Assembly (NCBI GenBank): GCA_021234155.1 | Contig: JAJEKV010000031.1 | Coordinates: 5,284,748 to 5,348,747 of the forward strand | Direction of reading: 5' to 3' | DNA length: 64,000 bases | Source: Isoetes taiwanensis | Lineage: Eukaryota; Streptophyta; Lycopodiopsida; Isoetales; Isoetaceae | Shown: in pieces, positions 59,701 through 64,000 of the stretch | How positions within the stretch are numbered: the stretch's first letter is position 1 | Layout of the letters: every line of letters starts with the position of its first letter | Made by a program: the position numbers and the translations under genes | The notes under the pieces: model-generated | What the model saw: only the letters and a program-made list of their open reading frames with translations | The model's database searches: none | What the model was told of the DNA's origin: nothing

Positions 59701-60266
59701 CACGGAATGATGCCAAACCACTACTCATTGGAAAGCATTTGATGAGAGGAATCCAACGGTGTGGGTCTCACTTTGATCCGAGACATCCATCGCAAGATAA
59801 AGTCGTTTCAAGGCAACACAAAAAAAAGAAGCTTCCAAGAAAGCTTCATAATTTAATGAGTTGCCACCTCAATATCTTTTCATTAAATAAAGGGTGCCAC
59901 CTCGCCTCCTTTAATATAAAGAATTCTAATTTAATAAGAAAATGAATGGCTAGGATTTTTCCTCTCCTTTTTGATCTAGCGGTTAAGATTGGTTGCACCA
60001 AATCCACTTTTGAGGAAGCTTCCTTGCACCTTCCTTATAAAAATCAAGAGCCATGATTTTGCCTCCCCTTTTGATCCGATGGTCCAGGGATATGTTGCAT
60101 GCCCTCATGCATGGCCATGCATGCCCCATGCATGACTCATCCATAATCCAATGGCTCACGTCACGCCACTCAATCAATGCCCCCAATCCGACGGTAGAGA
60201 AGCGTGTTACATATTTTTAACATGTCATATACACCATGGGTACATCGTTTTCAAGGCACACATAGA

Positions 60267-62734
60267 ATCTTTTGTAGAAGGGTAAGAAGGTGTGCTTTGA
60301 GGAGAAGATTAGGGGAGAGCTAGAGCGTCTGCAGTCAAGAATGCAGACCCAATCAAGCTAATGGAAGTGTTAAAAAAGGGACTACATAAAGGGCTTGCTA
60401 TGCAAATTATGCTTTAAACGCTCTAGGAGGACTAGAGTGCCTCCTATCGCGGTCATTTTAGCCATGTGTCAAATTGGTTCATAAATAACGATACTAGGAA
60501 ATGTTTCATAGCAAACACCTCCAAAGGGTCCATCATAGCAAAGACCTCCAAAGGTCCCGCTTCACCGTGAGCAAGCACTGAGGGGCAGTGTCACCGTCGA
60601 AGATTCTATTATATCGCCAAGGAAAGTGGATCAACATTCTTGGATATCATCCAATCACGATTGCCATGTGGCAACCATTCTAATCAAGAATGGAAACGAG
60701 TCTTCATTCTTGGAGTTTCTTGGAGTTACCGCGATCATCAGGTGTCTTCTTTGGGGATTCTTTCCTTGACGTCGTGGAGCAGAAACAAGTCGAGCATTCT
60801 TGTATTGGAACGGGAGCTCCAGCAGCCAGGAGCACTGCGACGCTCTTGGCTGCTGGAGGTAGCCAGCTCCCGTTCCAATACAAGAATGCTCTCCTTGTTT
60901 CCGTTCCACATAACATCTAGCCACTCTATATACTCTATATATTGTAATATCTAAATGATTTCTACACGCACCTTCATAATGATATTCTCATACAAGTTAT
61001 TGTACTATGAGGGACTGTACAAATTTGACTAGAAGCTAAATGCAGTGCCATCCAACGAAGATTCTATAAAGATTTTCCTAGATTCTCCAAGACTCTAGAA
61101 AATTTCCCTAGATACTATGAGGTTCCATCAATGTTCGCTTATATTCCCCAAGATCTGCAGATTATTCCTCGAGAAATTGTACAAATTCGAGTAGAAGTCA
61201 AATTTAAAGTCATGCGAAGAAGATTCTATAGAGATTCTCCAAGATTTCAGCAAGATTCTCTAGATACTCAAAGATTTTGTGAAGATTCTCTTTGATTCCT
61301 TTTAGATTCTTAAAGATTCTCTTGAGATTCCCCTAGATTCCCAAAGATTATCCTAAGATTCCTCAAGATTCCATGTAGATTCTTCAAGATTTTCGTAGAT
61401 TCTATGAAAATCCCCCTATAGAACACACCTAGTGTCAAAGATTCCCCTAGATCCCCTTAAATTCCCCCTAAATTCCCTAAAATTCCATAAACATCCCCTA
61501 GATTCTCAAACAATTTTTGAAGATTCGCTTAGATTCTCCTATACTCTTTTGATTCGCATAGATTCCTTAAGATTCTCTTGACATTTCCTTGATTCAAAAG
61601 GTTATCCCAAGATTCCTCTAGACTCCTTTAGATTCTTAAATATTCTCTTGAGATTCCCTTAGATTCCCAAATATTATCCTAAGATTCCTCTAGATTCTCC
61701 AAGATACCATGTAGATTCTTCTAGATTCCCTTAGATTCTATGAAGATTCCCCTGACTGTCAAAGATTCCCCTAGATCCCTTGGAATATCTCGCGATTCCC
61801 TAAGATTCCACAAAGATCCCCCTAGTTTCTTAAGGTTCTATAAAGATTCCCCTAGATTTTCAAAGATTATTTGAAGATTCGTTTAGATTCCCCAAGATTC
61901 TATGTAGATTCTCCTAGATTCTCTTAAGTTCTACGAAGATCCCCTTAGATCTCTAAGATTCCATCAAGATTTCCCTCGATTCTTAAACCTTTTTTTAAGG
62001 TTTTCTTAGATTCCCCTAGATTCTTTTGAGATTCCAATAGATTCCTTAAGATTCTCTTGAGATTCCCTTGATTTTCAAAGATTATCCCAAGATTCCTCTA
62101 GATTCCCCAAGTTTCTACATAGATTCCCTTAGATTCTATGAATATTCCCCTAGATTATCTAACATTGCACGGAATGATGCCAAACCACTACTCATTGGAA
62201 AGCATTTGATGAGAGGAATCCAACGGTGTGGGTCTCACTTTGATCCGAGACATCCATCGCAAGATAAAGTCGTTTCAAGGCAACACAAAAAAAAGAAGCT
62301 TCCAAGAAAGCTTCATAATTTAATGAGTTGCCACCTCACTATCTTTTCATTAAATAAAGGGTGCCACCTCACCTCCTTTAATATAAAGAATTCTAATTTA
62401 ATAAGAAAATGAATGGCTAGGATTTTTCCTCCCCCTTTTTGATCTAGCGGTTAAGATTGGTTGCACCAAATCCACTTTTGAGGAAGCTTCCTTGCACCTT
62501 CCTTATAAAAATCAAGAGCCATGATTTTGCCTCCCCTTTTGATCCGATGGTCCAGGGATATGTTGCATGCCCTCATGCATGGCCATGCATGCCCCATGCA
62601 TGACTCATCCATAATCCAATGGCTCACGTCACGCCACTCAATCAATGCCCCCAATCCGACGGTAGAGAAGCGTGTTACATATTTTTAACATGTCATATAC
62701 ACCATGGGTACATCGTTTTCAAGGCACACATAGA
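60267..62734 (+). repeat. 2.47-kb tandem unit, copy 2
   Basis: Same parts as copy 1 in the same order, 2,468 bp. Differences include an extra short block duplicated near 60514-60552 (CACCTCCAAAGG twice), loss of about 9 bases near 61754 and several CAG/CTG versus CG changes. The hairpin at 60774-60909 has arms identical to copy 1. Confidence 0.95.
60774..60909 (+). repeat. 136-nt near-perfect hairpin (unit 2)
   Basis: Same sequence as 58305-58440, including the inner stem. Confidence 0.93.
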
Positions 62735-64000
62735 ATCTTTTGTAGAAGGGTAAGAAGGTGTGCTTTGAGGAGAAGATTAGGGGAGAGCTAGAGTGTCTGC
62801 AGTCAAGAATAAAGATAAAGATAAAGATAAAGAATGCAGACCCAATCAAGCTAATGGAAGTGTTAAAAAAGGGACTACATAAAGGGCTTGCTATGCAAAT
62901 TATGCTTTAAACGCTCTAGGAGGACTAGAGTGCCTCCTATCGCGGTCATTTTAGCCATGTGTCAAATTGGTTCATAAATAACAATACTAGGAAATGTTTC
63001 ATAGCAGCACCTCCAAAGGGTCCATCATAGCAGCACCTCCAAAGGTCCTGTTCACCGTGAGCAAGTACAGAGGGGCAGGTCACCGTCAGAAGATTCTATT
63101 ATATACGTCAAGGAAAGTGGATCAACATTCTTGGATATCATCCAATCGCTGATTGCCATGTGGCAACCATTCTAATCAAGAATGGAAACAGAGTCTTCAT
63201 TCTTGGAGTTTCTTGGAGTTACCTGCGGCATCCGGTGTCTTCTTTGGGGATTCTTTCCTTGACGTCGTGGAGCAGAAACAAGTCGAGCATTCTTGTATTG
63301 GGCGGGAGCTCCGGCCGGGGGAGCATCTGCGGCGACTCTTGGTCTTTGGAGGTAGCCAGCTCCCGTTCCAATACAAGAATGCTCTCCTTGTTTCCGTTCC
63401 ACATAACATCTAGCCACTCTATATACTCTATATATTGTAATATCTAAATGATTTCTACACGCACCTTCATAATGATATTCTCATACAAGTTATTGTACTA
63501 TGAGGGACTGTACAAATTTGACTAGAAGCTAAATGCAGTGCCATCCAACGAAGATTCTATAAAGATTTTCCTAGATTCTCCAAGACTCTAGAAAATTTCC
63601 CTAAATACTATGAGGTTCCATCAATGTTCGCTTATATTCCCCAAGATCTGCAGATTATTCCTCGAGAAATTGTACAAATTCGAGTAGAAGTCAAATTTAA
63701 AGTCATGCGAAGAAGATTCTATAGAGATTCTCCAAGATTTCAGCAAGATTCTCTAGATACTCAAAGATTTTGTGAAGATTCTCTTTGATTCCTTTTAGAT
63801 TCTTAAAGATTCTCTTGAGATTCCCCCTAGATTCCCAAAGATTATCCTAAGATTCCTCAAGATTCCATGTAGATTCTTCAAGATTTTCGTAGATTCTATG
63901 AAAATCCCCCTATAGAACACACCTAGTGTCAAAGATTCCCCTAGATCCCCTTAAATTCCCCCTAAATTCCCTAAATTTCCATAAACATCCCCTAGATTCT
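62735..64000 (+). repeat. Tandem unit, copy 3 (cut by the window end)
   Basis: It repeats the leader, hairpin and the start of the AGATTC tract. It carries an inserted short run of AAAGAT (about 62809-62833) not in the other copies. The array continues past the window. Confidence 0.95.
63267..63402 (+). repeat. Hairpin with altered apex (unit 3)
   Basis: The outer arms are the same as in units 1 and 2. The apex from about 63301 is replaced by a GC-richer sequence (GGCGGGAGCTCCGGCCGGG and following), so the inner stem no longer pairs well. Length is unchanged at 136 nt. Confidence 0.88.

Larger units (their letters stand above)
57815..60266 (+). repeat. 2.45-kb tandem unit, copy 1
   Basis: The unit begins ATCTTTTGTAGAAGGGTAAG and runs 2,452 bp to the next identical start. 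Parts in order: a ~0.45-kb unique leader; a 136-nt hairpin (58305-58440); ~1.1 kb of degenerate AGATTC-type short repeats (about 58580-59700); and a ~0.55-kb tail with words like GATCCGATGGT and CATGCATGGCCATGCATG. The open frames crossing the hairpin and the AGATTC tract look like repeat artefacts; no protein domain is recognised. Confidence 0.95.

Overview
The window looks like nuclear DNA from a land plant with a large, repeat-rich genome. The evidence is: a Ty3/gypsy chromovirus with a tRNA-iMet-type primer site, split genes with GT-AG introns (one about 5 kb), a plant-type RNase H-like gene, DUF7869-like and other transposase relatives, and very long low-complexity and satellite tracts. 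A seed-free plant such as a fern is my guess, because these transposase groups are common there, but nothing in the window proves it. No rRNA, tRNA, CRISPR or bacterial-type operon was recognised.

Layout. 1-14.77 kb: an (AG)n microsatellite, then a minisatellite built on a ~19-bp unit. The satellite is interrupted by a 9.1-kb LTR retrotransposon (1571-10675) with a perfect 5-bp target duplication, resumes, and after a ~0.95-kb spacer is followed by a second array of the same satellite in inverted orientation. 14.77-21.84 kb: a DNA transposon with imperfect terminal inverted repeats carrying two convergent split genes, a D-D-D/E transposase-like protein (+) and a coiled-coil/RING-H2-like protein (-). 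22.98-35.52 kb: a region bounded by a perfect 29-bp inverted repeat. It holds a broken DUF7869-like transposase pseudogene (-) and, divergently, a decayed gene region (+) ending in an FCP1-like phosphatase domain. This region is full of hairpins: a cluster of ~80-90-nt related foldbacks at 27.6-28.9 kb and many copies of a TCGACTCGCGAGTCGA-type palindrome in introns and the presumed 3' UTR.

36-57 kb is the most host-like part. A split gene at 37.8-45.6 kb has two RNase H hybrid-binding (viroplasmin-type) domains and an RNase H domain whose catalytic Glu reads as Ala. At 56.3-57.25 kb are the 3' exons of an unrecognised gene. The rest is AT-rich non-coding DNA with transposon debris. 57.8-64 kb is a tandem array of a ~2.46-kb unit (two full copies and one cut by the window edge). 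Each unit carries a 136-nt near-perfect hairpin and ~1.1 kb of degenerate AGATTC-type short repeats.

Caution on reading frames: duplicated sequences (the two LTRs, the 2.46-kb copies) and the primer-binding site differ repeatedly at CAG/CTG versus CG. This looks like a systematic sequencing or base-calling artefact in methylated DNA, so some of the frameshifts reported here may not be biological.
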